DNA of 64,000 nt from Firmicutes bacterium UBA1191 (GTDB taxonomy: Bacteria; Bacillota; Clostridia; Peptostreptococcales; Anaerovoracaceae): NCBI GenBank assembly GCA_002310095.1, contig DBYH01000018.1, forward strand, positions 427 through 64,426. The letters are read 5' to 3'. Positions 16,188-29,000 of the stretch are shown in pieces. The notes beneath the pieces are model-generated. The model was not told the origin of the DNA. It saw only the letters and a list, made by a program, of their open reading frames with translations, and did not search any database. Numbering within the stretch: position 1 is the stretch's first letter; the number at the start of each line of letters is the position of its first letter. The translations under genes and the position numbers were made by a program.

Positions 16188-18224
16188 TTATCCGATCAGA
16201 CCTCCGATGGCTACGAACAGTGGAGCGAATACTACTGATACGATAGTCATGAGCTTGATCAGGATGTTGATTGACGGACCGGAAGTGTCCTTGAACGGGT
16301 CACCTACCGTGTCGCCTACTACTGTGGCCTTGTGGGTGTCTGAACCCTTGCCGCCGTAAGCTCCGCCTTCAACGTACTTCTTGGCGTTGTCCCATGCGCC
16401 GCCGGCGTTCGCCATCATCAGGGCGAGGAGTACGCCTGCCGCGAGAGCGCCTGCCAGCATTCCGCCGAGGGCCTCAGGTCCGAGAATGATACCAACTGCC
16501 AGAGGAGCGATGATGGCCATGAGACCAGGAACGATCATTTCCTTCAGCGCTGCCTGGGTTGAGATGTCAACGCAGTGAGCGTAGTCAGGTTTGGAAGTTC
16601 CAGCCAGGATGCCGTCGTCTTCTCTGAACTGTCTTCTTACTTCTTCGATCATCTGGTTAGCAGCTCTTCCGACTGAGTTCATGGTGAAAGCCGAGAACAT
16701 GAACGGAAGCATTGCTCCGATGAACAGACCGATGATTACGATCGGGTTGAGCAGCGAGATTGCAGTCAGGCCTGTTACTGCTGAGTATGAAGCGAACAGA
16801 GCCAGAGCAGTCAGAGCCGCGGAACCGATTGCGAAGCCTTTGCCTATGGCCGCCGTGGTGTTTCCTACAGCGTCCAGCTTGTCAGTGATGTTACGTACGC
16901 CTTCAGGCAGTTCCGACATCTCGGCGATTCCGCCGGCGTTGTCGGATACAGGGCCGTAAGCGTCGACCGCAACAGTCATTCCAGTAGTTGACAGCATGCC
17001 TACAGCAGCGAGAGCGATTCCGTACATTCCCATGCCGGCGCCGACTGTCTCAGTTGCGAAGTAAGCAGCGAAGATGCCTACTGAGATGCAGATGATCGGC
17101 CATACTGTGGACATCATGCCGACGCCCAGACCTGAGATGATGGTCGTAGCCGAACCAGTCTGTGACTGCTCAGCGATCTTCTTTACTGACTTGTAATCTT
17201 CTGAAGTGTAGATCTCGGTAATCTTACCAATCGCGACACCGACGATGAGGCCGGCGATGATTGCTACTGAGAAAGCGAAGCTTCCCAGCATTGCCTTTGA
17301 AAGGATGATCGATACGATTACTACGATACCGCTTGCGATGTATGTTCCAGCGTTAAGGGCGTTGGCAGGGTTTGAACCTTCCTTGCCTCTAACGAGGAGA
17401 ATGCCGATTACTGAAGCGATGATTCCGACCGCAGCCATGATCAGCGGGAAGATAGCCGCTGTTGCTTCATCGAAGAGTCCGCCTGACGCGCCGGCAGCTA
17501 CTGCCGCCAGAGTGATGGCTGAAATGATCGATCCGCAGTATGACTCATAAAGGTCGGAGCCCATGCCCGCAACGTCGCCTACGTTGTCGCCTACGTTGTC
17601 GGCGATAACTGCCGGGTTACGAGGGTCGTCTTCAGGGATACCGGCTTCAACCTTACCGACGAGGTCAGCGCCTACGTCAGCAGCCTTGGTGTAGATACCG
17701 CCGCCCACACGTCCGAACAGTGCCATTGATGAAGCGCCGAATCCGAAACCTGTTACGCACTGTACAACAGTCGCCAGCTTCAGGCATACCATTACCATGC
17801 CAAGTCCGAACAGTCCAAGACCTGCAACAGCCAGACCCATTACCGCTCCTGATCTGAACGCTACCTTGAGGGCTTTGTTCATGCCGCCGTCCTTGGCAGC
17901 ATTCGCTGTTCTTACGTTACCCCATGTAGCAACATTCATTCCGAAGAATCCGGCAAGAACTGACAGGACCGCTCCGCAGATGTAGAGAATGCCTGTTACC
18001 CAGTTGATGCAGAATCCGATGAGCAGGAACAGGACCGCGATTACGATAACCATGATCTTGTACTCTCTCTTCAGGAACGCAAAGGCACCTTCCCTGATAA
18101 ATCCGGATATCTCCTTCATTCTGTCAGTGCCCTGATCCTGTTTCTTGATCCATGTAGCAAGAACTACTGCTACGATCAGTCCTACGATCGCTGCGCAAAC
18201 AGCAATCACAGCTATTCCTTTCAT
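16188..18224 (-). CDS. hppA: Membrane-bound K+-dependent ion-pumping pyrophosphatase
   Basis: This integral membrane enzyme hydrolyses pyrophosphate and exports Na+ or H+. The 678 residues are nearly all membrane helices, with the catalytic loop [14 protein letters not shown] followed by [19 protein letters not shown]. The K+ signature is [10 protein letters not shown]: alanine, not lysine, at the key site marks the K+-requiring subfamily, most of whose members pump Na+. Whether this one pumps Na+ or H+ is not settled by reading. It shares a terminator with the potassium uptake operon and lies downstream of secG. An inverted repeat sits in its leader at 18282-18311. Confidence 0.95.
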   Translation of the reverse strand: MKGIAVIAVCAAIVGLIVAVVLATWIKKQDQGTDRMKEISGFIREGAFAFLKREYKIMVIVIAVLFLLIGFCINWVTGILYICGAVLSVLAGFFGMNVATWGNVRTANAAKDGGMNKALKVAFRSGAVMGLAVAGLGLFGLGMVMVCLKLATVVQCVTGFGFGASSMALFGRVGGGIYTKAADVGADLVGKVEAGIPEDDPRNPAVIADNVGDNVGDVAGMGSDLYESYCGSIISAITLAAVAAGASGGLFDEATAAIFPLIMAAVGIIASVIGILLVRGKEGSNPANALNAGTYIASGIVVIVSIILSKAMLGSFAFSVAIIAGLIVGVAIGKITEIYTSEDYKSVKKIAEQSQTGSATTIISGLGVGMMSTVWPIICISVGIFAAYFATETVGAGMGMYGIALAAVGMLSTTGMTVAVDAYGPVSDNAGGIAEMSELPEGVRNITDKLDAVGNTTAAIGKGFAIGSAALTALALFASYSAVTGLTAISLLNPIVIIGLFIGAMLPFMFSAFTMNSVGRAANQMIEEVRRQFREDDGILAGTSKPDYAHCVDISTQAALKEMIVPGLMAIIAPLAVGIILGPEALGGMLAGALAAGVLLALMMANAGGAWDNAKKYVEGGAYGGKGSDTHKATVVGDTVGDPFKDTSGPSINILIKLMTIVSVVFAPLFVAIGGLIG

Positions 18225-18281
18225 TTTAAGTAGTACCTCCTCCTCGCGCCCGGCCGTCTTATGTCATTCTTAAATGATGTT

Positions 18282-18311
18282 TTAAGAGGCGCCTTGCCTG
18301 ACACCTCTTAA
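18282..18311 (-). promoter_or_regulatory. Inverted repeat in the hppA leader
   Basis: On the minus strand TTAAGAGGTG and CGCCTCTTAA form a 10-bp stem (one wobble pair) around a 10-base loop, between secG (stop 18361) and hppA (start 18224). No U-run follows, so it is not a standard terminator. It could be an operator, an RNA stability element or a weak attenuator. I cannot assign a regulator. Confidence 0.45.
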
Positions 18312-18360
18312 ATAAACCGCCTTGTGCGAAAAAAATTAAACACTATGAAATATTAACAAT

Positions 18361-18591
18361 TTACTCTACTGCCACCAGTACGATTGAAATCAGTATGAAC
18401 AGAACCGCGGTTACTGTTGCGATCTTGCTGAGAAGCGCATCGTAACCGGAGCTTCTCTTCTTGCCGAAGAGCTGCTCTGCTCCGCCGCCGATGGAACCTG
18501 ACAGACCGGCACTTCTGCTCTCCTGAAGCAGGATGCTGACTATCAGTACAATACTGGCAACCAGAAGAATAATTTTAAGAGCTAACGTCAT
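18361..18591 (-). CDS. secG: Preprotein translocase subunit SecG
   Basis: A 76-residue protein with two membrane helices (about 4-22 and 55-74) joined by a glycine-rich loop (SAGLSGSIGGGAEQLFGKK), which is the SecG pattern. It assists SecYE in protein export. It comes after eno, a neighbourhood common in Firmicutes. The start has an AGGAGGAG ribosome site. A copy of the dispersed motif (18640) lies in the 80-base leader, where TTGCTTTTGC could double as a -35 element. Confidence 0.93.
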   Translation of the reverse strand: MTLALKIILLVASIVLIVSILLQESRSAGLSGSIGGGAEQLFGKKRSSGYDALLSKIATVTAVLFILISIVLVAVE

Positions 18592-18671
18592 TTTTCATCT
18601 CCTCCTAATCTAACTTAAACAGTTTAACATGGGAGATTTGCAAAAGCAACCTATTTTAGCCCTCAAAATGG

Positions 18672-20743
<2,072 letters not shown>

Positions 20744-20763
20744 TCTCTTTCTCCTCTGGCGCT

Positions 20764-21948
20764 CTATTTCTCTTCGATGCAGGCTATGCCCGGCAGTTCG
20801 CGTCCTTCCAGGAATTCCATGGAGGCGCCGCCGCCTGTGGAAACGTGGGTCATCTTGTCTTTGAGTCCGAACTGTTCGACCGCCGCCGCCGAATCTCCGC
20901 CGCCGATAATCGTCGTGGCGTCTGAATCAGCCAGGGCCTGCGCTATTGCCTTTGTACCTGCTTCGAACTTAGGGTTCTCGAAGACTCCCATAGGTCCGTT
21001 CCATACGATGGTCTTCGCCTTGGCGATGGCGTCCTCGTACAGAGCGATGGTCTTAGGACCGATGTCCATTCCCATCAGGTTCGCAGGGATCTTGTCGGAG
21101 TCGTAAACTTCGACCACGTTGTTGGCCTCGAAGTCGTCCGTGCATACCGTGTCTACCGGAAGCAGTATCTCGACGCCGGCGTCCTTTGCCTTTACGAGAA
21201 TCTCCTTCGTAAAGTCGATGCTGTCAGCGTCCAGGAGTGACTTGCCGATCTCGTATCCCAGACCCTTGAAAAATGTGTAGCTCATGCCGCCGCCGATCAG
21301 TATCTGGTCGACCTTGCCGAGCAGGTTCTCCATGACCGGGATCTTGGTCTCGACCTTGGCGCCGCCCAGGATGGCAAGCAGAGGTCTTTCAGGTGACTCG
21401 AGAGCGTCTCCCAGGAACTTGACTTCCTTCTCGATGAGGAATCCGGAGACTGTCGGCAGGTATCTGGCCAGCCCCGCTGTGGAGCTGTGGTCTCTGTGGG
21501 CAGTTCCAAAAGCATCATTGACGAAGAGTTCGCCCAGTGACGCCAGTTCGCCTGTGAACGGTTCCTCGCTCTTGGTCTCTTCAGCCCTGTATCTCGTGTT
21601 CTCCAGAAGCATGACTTCACCCGGCTCGAGATTGGCCGCCATAGCCCTTACTTCATCGTCAATGACGACCGGGCATGCCGCGAACTGCACTCTCTGTCCG
21701 AGCAGTTCCTCGAGTCTTCTGGCGACAGGTACGAGCGAGAGCTCAGGCTTCGGTTCACCCTTCGGCTTGCCCATGTGGGACATGAGGATTACCCGCGCCT
21801 TGTTTTCAATGAGGTATTTGATCGTAGGCAGAGCTGCCACGATTCTGAAATCATCGGTGATCTCGCCGTCCTTCATCGGAACGTTGAAGTCGCATCTGCA
21901 GAGAACTCTTACACCGTTAAGTTCAACATCTCTTACTGTCTTTTTCAT
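20764..21948 (-). CDS. pgk: Phosphoglycerate kinase
   Basis: Makes ATP from 1,3-bisphosphoglycerate. The 394-residue protein has the substrate motif [13 protein letters not shown] near 19-31, the basic patch HMGKPKGEP, the hinge, and the nucleotide-binding [13 protein letters not shown] and [13 protein letters not shown] near the C-terminus. Size is standard. It is 29 bases downstream of gap and 20 bases upstream of tpiA. Confidence 0.98.
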   Translation of the reverse strand: MKKTVRDVELNGVRVLCRCDFNVPMKDGEITDDFRIVAALPTIKYLIENKARVILMSHMGKPKGEPKPELSLVPVARRLEELLGQRVQFAACPVVIDDEVRAMAANLEPGEVMLLENTRYRAEETKSEEPFTGELASLGELFVNDAFGTAHRDHSSTAGLARYLPTVSGFLIEKEVKFLGDALESPERPLLAILGGAKVETKIPVMENLLGKVDQILIGGGMSYTFFKGLGYEIGKSLLDADSIDFTKEILVKAKDAGVEILLPVDTVCTDDFEANNVVEVYDSDKIPANLMGMDIGPKTIALYEDAIAKAKTIVWNGPMGVFENPKFEAGTKAIAQALADSDATTIIGGGDSAAAVEQFGLKDKMTHVSTGGGASMEFLEGRELPGIACIEEK

Positions 21949-21977
21949 AATGCTGATCCTTTCACCTGTATTGGTAA

Positions 21978-22997
21978 TTACTTGTTATCCACACTGTACA
22001 TGTGTCTTATGAGCTCAAGAACCTTTGTAGCATAACCGTACTCGTTATCATAGTAAGCGATCAGCTTGAAGAATGTGTCGTTCAGAGCGATGCCCATCTT
22101 CGCGTCGTAGATCGACGTGTTGGTGTCGCCGATGAAGTCGACGGTTACGCACTCGTCATCGACATATTCCAGAATGCCCTTGAGTTCGCCTTCTGCAGCC
22201 TTCTTGACTGCGGCGTTGATTTCTTCCAGAGTAGTCGGCTTCTTCAGGATTACGTTCAGGTCTACTACTGATACGTCGCTTGTAGGAACTCTGTAAGCCA
22301 GACCTGTCATCTTGCCCTTCAGTGAAGGGATGACCTTCGCTACTGCCTTTGCGGCGCCTGTTGTGGTAGGAATGATGTTGTTGAAAATTGAACGTCCTAC
22401 TCTCCAGTCCTTCATGTTTCTCTTGTCGACTGTGGACTGTTTTGAAGTCGTGGCGTGAATCGTAGCCATGAGTCCCTGATCGATTCCGAATTCGTCCTCC
22501 AGAACCTTGCAGAGAGGAGCGAGGCAGTTAGTCGTGCAGGATGCGTTCGATACTACCTGCATGTCAGGCGTGTATGTGTCAAGGTTTACGCCGCAGACGA
22601 ATGTAGGAGTTTCCTCATCCTTTGCAGGAGCCGTGATGATTACCTTCTTTGCTCCGCCCGCCTCGATGTAAGGCATGCACTTCTCTGTCGTGTTGTAAGC
22701 GCCTGTTCCTTCCACGATGTACTCAGCTCCGCACTTAGTCCAGTCAACCTTGGATATGTCGCTTTCGCTGTAGACAGGAACCTTTTTGCCATCGATGATC
22801 AGGCCGTCTTCATATCTGTCGAGTTCTTTTGGAAATCTACCGAATACCGAGTCATACTTCAGCATGTAAACCAGATAATCCAGATCCGCGTTACGGTAGT
22901 TGATTCCCGCGATTTCAATGTCCGGCATGTCCATTGCCGAACGGATCGCCAAACGTGAGATACGTCCAAATCCACTGATTCCAACTTTGATTGCCAT
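21978..22997 (-). CDS. gap: Glyceraldehyde-3-phosphate dehydrogenase (glycolytic cluster copy)
   Basis: The enzyme oxidises glyceraldehyde 3-phosphate to 1,3-bisphosphoglycerate. I start it at 22997 ([11 protein letters not shown]), with CAGGAGGAAA upstream. It has 339 residues, the catalytic Cys in [12 protein letters not shown] and the His in ATIHATT. One difference stands out: after the Rossmann strand the usual IND (whose Asp holds the NAD ribose) reads [11 protein letters not shown]. Loss of that Asp may broaden or change cofactor use. A second GAPDH in the glycogen island (43856-44875) keeps the Asp. The gene lies directly after rpoN, where other Firmicutes have cggR. Confidence 0.95.
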   Translation of the reverse strand: MAIKVGISGFGRISRLAIRSAMDMPDIEIAGINYRNADLDYLVYMLKYDSVFGRFPKELDRYEDGLIIDGKKVPVYSESDISKVDWTKCGAEYIVEGTGAYNTTEKCMPYIEAGGAKKVIITAPAKDEETPTFVCGVNLDTYTPDMQVVSNASCTTNCLAPLCKVLEDEFGIDQGLMATIHATTSKQSTVDKRNMKDWRVGRSIFNNIIPTTTGAAKAVAKVIPSLKGKMTGLAYRVPTSDVSVVDLNVILKKPTTLEEINAAVKKAAEGELKGILEYVDDECVTVDFIGDTNTSIYDAKMGIALNDTFFKLIAYYDNEYGYATKVLELIRHMYSVDNK

Positions 22998-23067
22998 AGC
23001 TATTTCCTCCTGAAACAAATATCTTCAATTTAATAATAGATTTATTTATATATCAGCCCGTAAGGGG

Positions 23068-24474
23068 TCAATATCTCTTCCGTTTGGAGGATGACAGAAT
23101 GCCCAGTTCGTCTCTGTACTTGGCCACCGTCCTCCGTGAAATGTTGAATCCTTTTTCTTTCAGTATGTCCACCATGGTCTGGTCGCTGTAAGGCTTGTGC
23201 CTGTCCTCGCCCTCGACGATCTCCTTGATGAACTCCTTGATGCTGTTCGAGGAAACTCCCTCCCCGACCTGGTCGGATACTCCCGCCGAGAAGAAGTACT
23301 TGATCTCGTATACTCCCCTCGGGCACTGGAGGTACTTGCCGTTGATTGACCTGGAGACCGTGGATTCGTGGATCCCCAGTTCCTCGGCTATGTCCTTCAG
23401 TGTAAGGGTCCGCAGGTACTTGTTCCCCTTGTCGAAGAACCCCCTCTGGTACTTGACCACCGCGGACACAACATTGTAAATGGTCTGTTTCCTCTGCTCT
23501 ATGCTCTTGATGAGCCAGCTCGCCGCGCTCACTCTTTCCGAAAGGTAGTCGGCCAGCTGCTGGTCTTTTTCCGCCTGGCCCAGCAGGTTCCTGTAGTAGG
23601 AGCTTACTGTCAGGTGAGGAGTGCTGCTTTCATTTATCATTACCACATAGTCGTCATCGATCTTCTCGACGATGACATCGGGTATGACGTACTTGGTCTC
23701 CATCTCCGAGGCAAACTGTCTGCCAGGCTTCGGCTCCAGCGTCCTTATGATGTCTGCGGCCTCCTGGACCTGCAGAACGGTCATCCCTGTCTCTTTGGCG
23801 ACAGCCGCCAGCCTGTTGTTGGCTATGTCCTCGAGATGTTTTCCTATTATCTCCTCCATCTGAGGCGTCAGCTGGTTTTTCGCCTCCAGCTGAAGCCTCA
23901 GACACTCGCTCAGATTTCTGGCGCCGACCCCGGCGGGATCGAAGCCCTGAATTATGCCGAGAGCCTCGCATACTTTTTCCTCGCGTATGCCCGTGGCTCT
24001 GGCTATTTCCTCGACTGACGAAGTCATGTATCCGTTCTCATCGAGGGATTCTATTATGTACCTGCCCACCCTTCTGCAGCCTTTATCCACAGTGGCGAAC
24101 TGGTACTGAAACATGAGATGCTCGGGCAGCGTCACTTCGTTGGTAACGTACCTCTCGAAGGTGTCCGGCCTGTCCTCATCTCTGTCTCTGTATCCTTTGT
24201 AGCTGATGTCGTCGTAACTGCCGCTCCTGATGAACTCCTTCCAGTCCAGTTTTTCGCCTTCGCCGCCCGTGCTCTCCTCTTCGGCGTTTTCCGGCGTCTC
24301 CTTTTCCTGGCTCTGCTCGAGCACAGGATTTACCAGAAGCTGTTCCTGTACATAGGCATCAAGCTCCTGTGTGCTGAACTGGAGTATCTGAATCGCCTGG
24401 ATCAGTTCCGGCGTCATCACCAGCTTCTGTGACTGCTCAATTGTGAGGTCGAAACCCAGTTTTACTCCGTCCAT
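23068..24474 (-). CDS. rpoN: RNA polymerase sigma-54 factor RpoN (SigL)
   Basis: Sigma-54 directs RNA polymerase to -24/-12 promoters that need an enhancer-binding ATPase. The N-terminal region I with QSQKLVMTPELIQAIQILQ is near 10-28, an acidic linker follows, then the core-binding domain, a helix-turn-helix with KDIAELGIHESTVSRS-type residues, and the RpoN box SRRTVAKYRDEL near the C-terminus. I start at 24474, where TAATG overlaps the stop of the SEC-C gene, a clear coupling signal. It precedes gap with 70 bases between. No sigma-54 activator is encoded in the window, and I saw no convincing -24/-12 site. Confidence 0.95.
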   Translation of the reverse strand: MDGVKLGFDLTIEQSQKLVMTPELIQAIQILQFSTQELDAYVQEQLLVNPVLEQSQEKETPENAEEESTGGEGEKLDWKEFIRSGSYDDISYKGYRDRDEDRPDTFERYVTNEVTLPEHLMFQYQFATVDKGCRRVGRYIIESLDENGYMTSSVEEIARATGIREEKVCEALGIIQGFDPAGVGARNLSECLRLQLEAKNQLTPQMEEIIGKHLEDIANNRLAAVAKETGMTVLQVQEAADIIRTLEPKPGRQFASEMETKYVIPDVIVEKIDDDYVVMINESSTPHLTVSSYYRNLLGQAEKDQQLADYLSERVSAASWLIKSIEQRKQTIYNVVSAVVKYQRGFFDKGNKYLRTLTLKDIAEELGIHESTVSRSINGKYLQCPRGVYEIKYFFSAGVSDQVGEGVSSNSIKEFIKEIVEGEDRHKPYSDQTMVDILKEKGFNISRRTVAKYRDELGILSSSKRKRY

Positions 24475-24974
24475 TATCTGCCGCAGCAATGTTTGTATTT
24501 CTTGCCGCTACCGCAAGGGCAAGGGTCATTGCGTCCTATCTTCGGTGTCGCTCTTCTTACTGTCTTCGACTGCTTGTATTCCTTCTCGATCTGAGCCATC
24601 TTCTCTTCCCCGAGAATGTCATTCCACTGCTCCAGACCGTACAGATAATCCGCGTCTGCTTTGAGCATGTTGAAGTAAAGTTTCTCAGGAACGATCTCGA
24701 CCTCGACCTGAGACTCTTCGTCCATTTCCTCGAGGTCGTTCGGAGCAGTAATGCTCTCGTTTATTCCGTCAAGGAATCCCATGAATATGACCGGTCTGAC
24801 GTCGTACTTCTCTGAAAGCTCGCCGATAGTACCCGTCATTTTCTCCTGAGGATGATCCAGGATGTCGCTGTAGATTTTAGTCTCAGCTCCGCTGTATTCT
24901 TCCCAGAACTCATTGAATGTCTCTTTCGTCTGGTTGCCTATGAGTTTCTGCCACTGCTTAAGTAATGTTGCCAT
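24474..24974 (-). CDS. SEC-C metal-binding domain protein
   Basis: A 166-residue protein of unknown function that ends with a SEC-C zinc motif ([18 protein letters not shown]), the same type found at the end of SecA. The N-terminal 120 residues are mostly helical and charged, with a run of acidic residues around 80-95. Its stop codon overlaps the rpoN start (TAATG), and it starts 14 bases after hom with a GGAGGATG site. A role in translation or protein quality control is possible from the SEC-C domain, but this is a guess. Confidence 0.85.
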   Translation of the reverse strand: MATLLKQWQKLIGNQTKETFNEFWEEYSGAETKIYSDILDHPQEKMTGTIGELSEKYDVRPVIFMGFLDGINESITAPNDLEEMDEESQVEVEIVPEKLYFNMLKADADYLYGLEQWNDILGEEKMAQIEKEYKQSKTVRRATPKIGRNDPCPCGSGKKYKHCCGR

Positions 24975-24988
24975 CTTTCATCCTCCGG

Positions 24989-25963
24989 TTACAGATCCAT
25001 GGTCTTCGCAATTTCGATAACGTCTCCGAGCACCGCGCTTCCCGTAGGCAGCGGGCCGGCTCCAGGTCCGTAGAACATGAGCTTGCCAACCAGGTTGCCC
25101 TTGACGTATACAGCGTTGTATTCCTCCAGTACGCCTGCCAGCGGGTGGTACGTCCTGATAAATGTCGGCCTGACTTCATAATCGATGTCGCCGTCCTCCT
25201 TGACGGTGGCGTGGGCGATGAGCTTGATCACGCAGTCGTTTGCCTTTGCCTCCTCGATCTTCTCCTTGGTGATGCCTGAGATGCCTGTCGTCGGAATGTC
25301 GTCCGGGTGAACGTACTTGCCGAACATGAGAGCCATGAGTATGCTCAGCTTGTTGGCCGCGTCGATTCCCTCGACGTCAGCTGTAGGGTCCGCTTCAGCG
25401 AAGCCCTTCGCCTGAGCGTCCTTCAGCGCCTCGTCGTACTCCATTCCCTCAGTGCTCATCTTGTGGAGAATGTAGTTGGTCGTTCCGTTCACTATTCCCA
25501 GGACTTCCGTGTAATCGTTAGGTCTGGCTCCGCAATCCAGGGCGGTCAGCACAGGTATGCCTCCGCCGACACTCGCCTCGAATCTGAACTGGACGCCGTT
25601 CTCCTCCGCCGCCTTCATCAGGCGCGGATAGTTGGCCGCCACGGCAGCTTTGTTGGCTGTTACAACATGCTTTCCGTTTTTCATGGCTGTTTCCATGAAA
25701 GTGGCTGCCGGTTCTACACCACCGAGAAGTTCTATTACAATATCTATCTCAGGGTCCTTGAAGATCTCATCGGGATCGGAAACGAACTGGTCTCTCGATA
25801 CCGTAATGTCGCGTTCCCTGTCGATGTCCTTCTCCAGGATCTTGACGATGCTGACCTTCGCTCCTACTCTTTTCTCGATGATTTCTCTGTTCATCTCCAG
25901 GGCTTTGTATGTTCCGGTTCCTATGTTCCCGAGCCCCAGAAGTCCGATTTTGATTTCCTTCAT
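24989..25963 (-). CDS. hom: Homoserine dehydrogenase, short form without ACT domain
   Basis: Reduces aspartate semialdehyde to homoserine on the path to threonine and methionine. The 324 residues include the NAD(P)-binding GLGNIGTGTYKAL (10-22), VTANKAAVA, the signature GIVNGTTNYIL and the substrate motif EADPTADVEGIDAANKL. Most Firmicutes enzymes have 400-430 residues with a C-terminal ACT domain for threonine feedback. Here the protein ends just after the catalytic domain (VIEIAKTMDL), so allosteric control through ACT is missing. I see no frameshift. A TATAAT at 26004-25999 stands upstream on this strand. Confidence 0.93.
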   Translation of the reverse strand: MKEIKIGLLGLGNIGTGTYKALEMNREIIEKRVGAKVSIVKILEKDIDRERDITVSRDQFVSDPDEIFKDPEIDIVIELLGGVEPAATFMETAMKNGKHVVTANKAAVAANYPRLMKAAEENGVQFRFEASVGGGIPVLTALDCGARPNDYTEVLGIVNGTTNYILHKMSTEGMEYDEALKDAQAKGFAEADPTADVEGIDAANKLSILMALMFGKYVHPDDIPTTGISGITKEKIEEAKANDCVIKLIAHATVKEDGDIDYEVRPTFIRTYHPLAGVLEEYNAVYVKGNLVGKLMFYGPGAGPLPTGSAVLGDVIEIAKTMDL

Positions 25964-25998
25964 TTCAGGTATTTCCTCTGCTATATATTTCTGCGTTG

Positions 25999-26004
25999 AT
26001 TATA
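25999..26004 (-). promoter_or_regulatory. -10 element upstream of hom
   Basis: A perfect TATAAT on the minus strand, 35 bases before the hom start. No good -35 box stands at 16-18 bases, so the assignment is tentative. A short GCAGG/CCTGC hairpin followed by GTTTTG just upstream may end transcription of the subtilase gene. Confidence 0.35.
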
Positions 26005-26039
26005 TCACAAAACGCAGGCTGCCTGCAGGGTTCCGTGCC

Positions 26040-29000
26040 CTATTTTATCTTGACTTTGACCGTCTTCATGACCTTCTTGGTGCCCTTGAGTATGATCTTG
26101 ATCTTTACGGTCTTACCCTTGCCGGCCTTCTTTGCTTTTACTACGCCCTTGGACGTTACCTTGGCGTACTTGGTGTTCGAGGATTTGTAAGCCAGCTTCC
26201 ACTGTTTCGCGGCTGCTGTAGGAGTGATCTTCGCCTTCAGTTTCTTCGACTTGCCCGCCTTGACAGTGATCTTGCTCTTTACCTTGACCTTCATCTTGGC
26301 GAAGGTTGCCTTTGCTTCTACGTCCTTCTTGACTGTGAATGACGCTGACAGACCCTTGGAGACTGTCTTTGCCTTGGCGCCTGAAACGCTCAGGCTCTTG
26401 GCATAGTATCCAGGATTGGCAATCGCCTTGACGGTACATTTTGAGCCGTACAGATAATCGCCCGTTCCTGTTACCTTGCCGCCTTTGGCGCCCGCAGCGC
26501 TGACCGAAAGCAGGGCGCTCTTGACCGCGTTCTTTACGATCAGGATGTCGCCGTTACTGTTGAATCCTATCAGATTGCTGCCGACTGCCGTTCCGGCAAA
26601 CGGGCTGTAGCTGTCATACAGGGCCCATACATCGTCCATATTCTTGGTGTAGTTCCACTTCGTTGATTTGAACTTGTCATTCTTCACGTCATATATGAAA
26701 GTGTCTCCGTAATCCTCCGCCGGGGCGGCCATGTATACGAGACCATCAGCGCACATGCCGACGCTTCCGCGAATGTCCAGGAAATCATGTCCTGCCCTGT
26801 TGATGCTGCTCGGGAAGACAGGCTTGAGCACCGCGCTTCCCTCAGTCCAGCCGCTGCCGTCAAATACATAGTTCGCAGGGATGACCGGGTTGCCCGATTC
26901 TGTCATCTCGCTGTCGGCGCTGTATCCCAGCGTGTATATGAGTTTGTCGCGTGACTGAAGCACTTTGCCGCCGGCTCTTCCGGCAGGCATGTCCGCAGCT
27001 GCCGTCCATGTGTCTTTGGCGGCGTTGTACTTGTAGACCTTGCTGCTCAGCGCATCGCTGAGTTCGTCCTCTGATTCATTGATTCCGCCGAGCAGGTACA
27101 GACTGCCGTCGAATGACGCCAGCTTACTGTCCGTTAGGTACTCTCCTCCCTTAGGAAGTGCGCAGGCGCTGATGTCCCCTGTTTCAGTGTTGACCGCGAG
27201 CAGAACGTCTTCCTCGGTATACGCCGCGCCAGGTGAATCAGGGAATGTGTCGTTGTCTTCGTATTCTTCGTCGACCGCGACGCTGCGGTTCGAATAGTCC
27301 TCATCTTCGTCTTCATTTCCGCCTGCAACCTGGCAGAAAAGACCTTTCACATAGAGGGTTTTTCCTATGAGCACCAGGTCGCCTCCGAATCTGAAGTCGT
27401 ATGTCGCGTCTTCGTTCAGATCATTGGCATCCTCGAAATACTCCTGAACTATTTCCTTTGTGAATATGGTTATGACTTCCGCTCCTTCTTCATAGTTGTT
27501 CGGATTCAGAGCGCAGAGAAAATCTCCCGTCGACTCCGCGGCGTAGATCTTCTTGCCGTCCGTGGCGAGGGCCGCCTCTGAGGAAATGGCGTATGCCTCG
27601 CTGCTCAGAACGTCATAATCGCTCTTGCCCTTGACAAGATAAATGTTGGACTTGGTGCTTGTCTTTGTCTTTCCGTCCTTTGTTCCTGAGACTGATATGT
27701 CAACGTTGTTGTTGATCCACCCATTGTCTTCCACAACGATTTCTTTTTCTGCCGGATCACCGACTATCGTTGCCTTCGGAACGTCCTCCCATGGGGTTTC
27801 GTCGGTTGTTTTCCTGATCTTTACGTCGATGGAACCTTCGCCGATTTTGAATCCGCCTTTCAGGGTTATCGTGTTATCCGCGGTGTTGACCGTGGCGGAC
27901 GTTATTCCAATCCAGAAACCGTTACCCTTGTTTCCGAAGTCAAGGGCTCCGCCGGTCGATACTTTGAAAGTGTTGTGACCTTCATTATCATTTGCAGTGC
28001 ACAGGAGTTCGCCCATGATCTCGTTCGGATCTTTCGTTCCTTTGACTGCGGCTGTGAGCGCGACCGCTCCGGCTACGCAAGGCGTCGCCATTGATGTTCC
28101 GGAATAGAAGTCATACTGGCCGAAGTCCTTTTCTCCGTTTTCATTCACAACTTTGCTGACGCCGATGTCATCTATATAGGCCGAGTAATCCCCCTGGCCG
28201 ATAATGAGTATGGCTCTCTCCCTGTCTTTGTCAGGGTTATAGCTATTCATTTCAAAGTCATCATTGTAGCTGCGCGCCATTCTAATATGCGACCAGTAAT
28301 CTTCTACTCCATAAACGTAGTAACCGCCGCACGGATAATCCCATGTCAGTTCATCTCCGCTCGAGTGCATGAAACTGTTGTCACTGAGAAGGCTGCGCGG
28401 CACGTCCATCATGATGATCATCGGGTCTGAACCTCCACTTCCGGACGCGTCCTCTGGCGCTTCAGTCCTGACCATGATGCTCGACATTACGTCTTCCTTG
28501 TTAGGATCATAGCTTTCATCAAGATCATAAGGTATGGCAAAGTAATGCCACTTCTGACCTTCCTCCAGACCCGATGAACTGAAGTTAATCTTCAGGCACT
28601 CGTCGCTGTAGAATCCCGGGGCTGTTTCAATATCTCCGGCGGATAAATTTGTAAGTCCGAATTCGTTGAGGATCCTGTCTTTTGATTCTGCAGATCCGTC
28701 CAGATACGCGTATTTACCCTCGCCGTAATCGTAGTACATCCCCATGTCATCGCGGTACAGCGTCGGATTGAAGCAGTCGTAGCTGACCGTTGAAAGTATG
28801 TCAGTTCCCGGAGCCGCGATATCTACTGTTTCTTCACCATAGTTGCTGAAGCTTACCATTTCAGCCGTGTCTCCGACCTGCTTTGATGCCGCAACGCTGA
28901 TGATATTGTCGCAATCGTAATTGGCAGGGTACGAAGGTACTTCGTCGTTGTTCTCGCTTTCATTTCCCGCGGCGCAAACGCACAGGGCGCCTTTCTGCCC

